From Eudromia elegans (lineage: Eukaryota > Chordata > Aves > Tinamiformes > Tinamidae): a DNA stretch of 64,000 nucleotides. How positions within the stretch are numbered: the stretch's first letter is position 1; each line of letters starts with the position of its first letter. The notes under the pieces were generated by a model. That model searched no databases. It was not told where the DNA came from and saw nothing but the letters and a program-made list of their open reading frames with translations. This document shows, one piece after another, positions 62,300 to 64,000 of this stretch. The translations under genes were made by a program, and so were the position numbers. The stretch is from NCBI GenBank assembly GCA_003342815.1, contig PTEX01000133.1, positions 248,001-312,000 of the forward strand, given 5' to 3'.

Positions 62300-62545
62300 G
62301 CAGCCCTCGCGATTCCCGCGCGCCGCGGCTGACAGCGTCTCCGACACGCGCTCCGAATGCGCTCCGTCCCCGGAGGAGCGCCGGCTCTTCATCCTGTCAC
62401 TGTGAAGCACCCGAGGGCAGAGCTGACGGGGCTGAGGAGCGCTTGTCAGGCGCCCGCGATCCCGCGGCGGGAGGGACTGCACGCTCCCCTTGCGCGCGGG
62501 CGGAGCGCGGGACACGGGCAGCGGGCACGGCGCGGGGAAGCTTCC
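62300..62545. promoter_or_regulatory. CpG island, candidate promoter
   Basis: The densest CpG cluster of the window: I count close to 40 CpG in about 245 bases, with very high GC (for example CCCGCGCGCCGCGG near 62316). It ends sharply at an A/T-rich stretch at about 62570. Islands of this density usually mark transcription starts or Polycomb-type regulatory sites in vertebrates. No TATA box, first exon or coding frame can be assigned, and direction is unknown. At about 245 bases it meets only the loosest size cut-off for an island. Confidence 0.5.
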
Positions 62546-64000
62546 TCCCTGCTTCAGCAAGTTACAGATACAGAGCATAAATACGATTATATTATTTTTC
62601 CATCTTTTTCTACTTCATTACCACTGTCAAAGATGCTGATCTAAAGCTTCTGATGCCCATCGCTTTACTAGCAGCGGCTCTGAATTGTTCCAGGCCTTCC
62701 ATTCACAGCACTGAGGTGGGAAATAGGAGCAGTTTTAGTTCAGCATTTAAGCTCTGGAGGGATCATAAAGAAAGGTATTAATTGACTTCTCAGTGACATA
62801 GTGACCAGAAAGGGACTGGACACGTCCTCTAAGTGGGGCCTCCTTGATCAGAGTGAAGGCAAATGGAGCAGTCACCTCTTCCTCCCATGACAAGGGGTGT
62901 TATGTTTAAAACAGCCGTACGGGCAGTAAAGATGTTGATATCCTCAGGGAAGTCTACAGAAATCCCATCCAGGCTTTGTGCTCCTGCACGTTCCTATCCG
63001 CCCCCCATCCCAGTCACACACCTCACACTCGTCTCCAGCCTCTGATCTTTGATCTCAATTTCCCAGCACTCCTGACACACACAGGAGCAATCGGGAGGAA
63101 AGAGCAGCCCCTCCAGCATGTTCACTCATTCTTATTACGGATGGGAACAGAATAATCCTTTAAGTTTCATGTCACTGACAAAAATCTCTATAAAATGTCA
63201 CATCCAGATAACAGAAGCTAGTGACCTTCAAGTCTATTAAATGGACATAATTTTTTACCTTGGCTTACACCAAGACGTGTCACGGTAATGATTCTCTAAC
63301 TTCACCCACATGCAGTATGCCACCTTGCTGCCATTAAGGTCACCGGGTTCGTTGTCAACAAACCTGCTAATGGCAATCACACAAAAGGCAATTGCTTTTC
63401 CAAGGTCCATCGCTCTATTAATGAACCCATACGCAAAAGAACAGCAGTTCCCTAAATTTATAGACACGTACGTGCCTGCTGGGGGTCTATCAGCTCTGGA
63501 GAGTAATTTCATCCGGCCAGCCTGCAAGTGGGGACTTTCAGTGATGTTATGTCAATAACAAAACGAAATCCGGGCTGCAGTTTTCACGGATAAACCAAAC
63601 AAGTGGACACAAGTGACGTAGCCTGGATGACCCTCTGCCATTCGCGTTCCGGAGACCAGTCTTGAAGGAGCTGCTGAGTTATTTTTGCACCAGAGGTCCC
63701 TGGGTTGCAATCAACAACTTCATTTTTTCAGCCGTTTAGCATCTGCTGTGTTGATTTCCAATTGATTTCTATCTATAGGTAGCCCTTAAAAGCTGTTATA
63801 GTGAGGCCCAAATAGCAGGCTTTCAAATTCATAAATATGGGGTAAGGCTGCGAGTAACTGGTAGTTGAAGCATGAGAGCTGGGCTAACGCCGCCCGCTCG
63901 CGCCCTCCCAAGGCCTCTCCCCATGGAGCCGCAGCGGAGCCTTCTTCAGCCACCCACTGGTCTGCAGGCTGCTACCGACCCCGTGCCGAGAGCTGCAGCA
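62546..64000. other. Non-coding interval to the right edge
   Basis: A/T-rich from 62570 to 62800. The middle (62800-63120) is mixed. 63240-63560 is listed as a candidate element. 63640-63870 is another A/T-rich, motif-bearing block (TTGCAATCAACAACTTC, CCAATTGATTTC). GC and CpG rise again from 63885 to the end, so another GC-rich patch or island may continue beyond the window. Confidence 0.5.
63240..63560. promoter_or_regulatory. Candidate conserved element, open on both strands
   Basis: Balanced base composition, no low complexity, and open frames on both strands over almost the same span (minus 63255-63527, 90 codons; plus 63310-63558, 82 codons). It has CCATTAAGG, GCTAATGGCAATCAC, AGGCAATTGCTTTTCC and TCTATTAATGAACCC. 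It resembles an ultraconserved-type non-coding element more than an exon: neither translation matches a family I know, and no clean splice-site pair frames either. A short exon cannot be excluded. Confidence 0.35.

Noticed and set aside
1-64000. tRNA, rRNA, microRNA hairpins, retroviral or other virus-derived copies
   Set aside because: I looked for tRNA B-box-like sequence, long hairpins and LTR- or capsid-like signals and noticed none I could support; a covariance-model and repeat-library scan would be needed to exclude degraded ones.

Overview
This looks like vertebrate nuclear DNA, most likely from a bird. The only transposon I can name with confidence is an 81-base 3'-end fragment of a CR1 LINE (1444-1524, minus strand), whose terminal sequence is of the avian/sauropsid type. 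There are no bacterial-style operons and no recognisable rRNA or tRNA genes. The open frames are all short (longest 239 codons), often open on both strands at once, and driven by GC-rich composition. I recognise no protein family in any of them, so I annotate no coding gene. The window is best read as a gene desert, or the interior of a very large intron.

Layout. From 1 to about 37.4 kb, short GC- and CpG-rich patches (about 7.5, 8.0, 10.5, 18.3, 28.2, 30.3 and 32.4 kb) alternate with A/T-rich, homeodomain-motif-rich blocks of 150-700 bases. From about 37.4 to 58.5 kb the sequence is more AT-rich and mostly CpG-poor, with microsatellites at 45.1, 47.1 and 54.6 kb and a 13-base minisatellite at 47.9 kb. 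From 58.5 kb to the end CpG returns, with the densest cluster at 62.30-62.55 kb, followed by two A/T-rich motif blocks.

Most notable structures: (1) a near-identical pair of roughly 100-base inverted repeats (9775-9895 and 10937-11035) about 1 kb apart, each with its own internal 13-base hairpin, enclosing an A/T-rich block and a CpG-dense block; (2) a diverged direct duplication of about 103 bases (20288-20390 and 22098-22201, roughly 75% alike by eye), which looks like a duplicated regulatory element; (3) a 12-base perfect stem-loop at 44464-44517 whose loop edge nearly repeats a 16-base palindrome found at 33095-33110; (4) a CpG island near the right end that could be a promoter.

Few recognisable transposons, many A/T-rich motif blocks and no genes fit the regulatory desert of a developmental gene lying outside the window. 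I cannot say which gene. Conservation cannot be seen in one sequence, so every 'candidate regulatory block' below rests on composition and motifs only.
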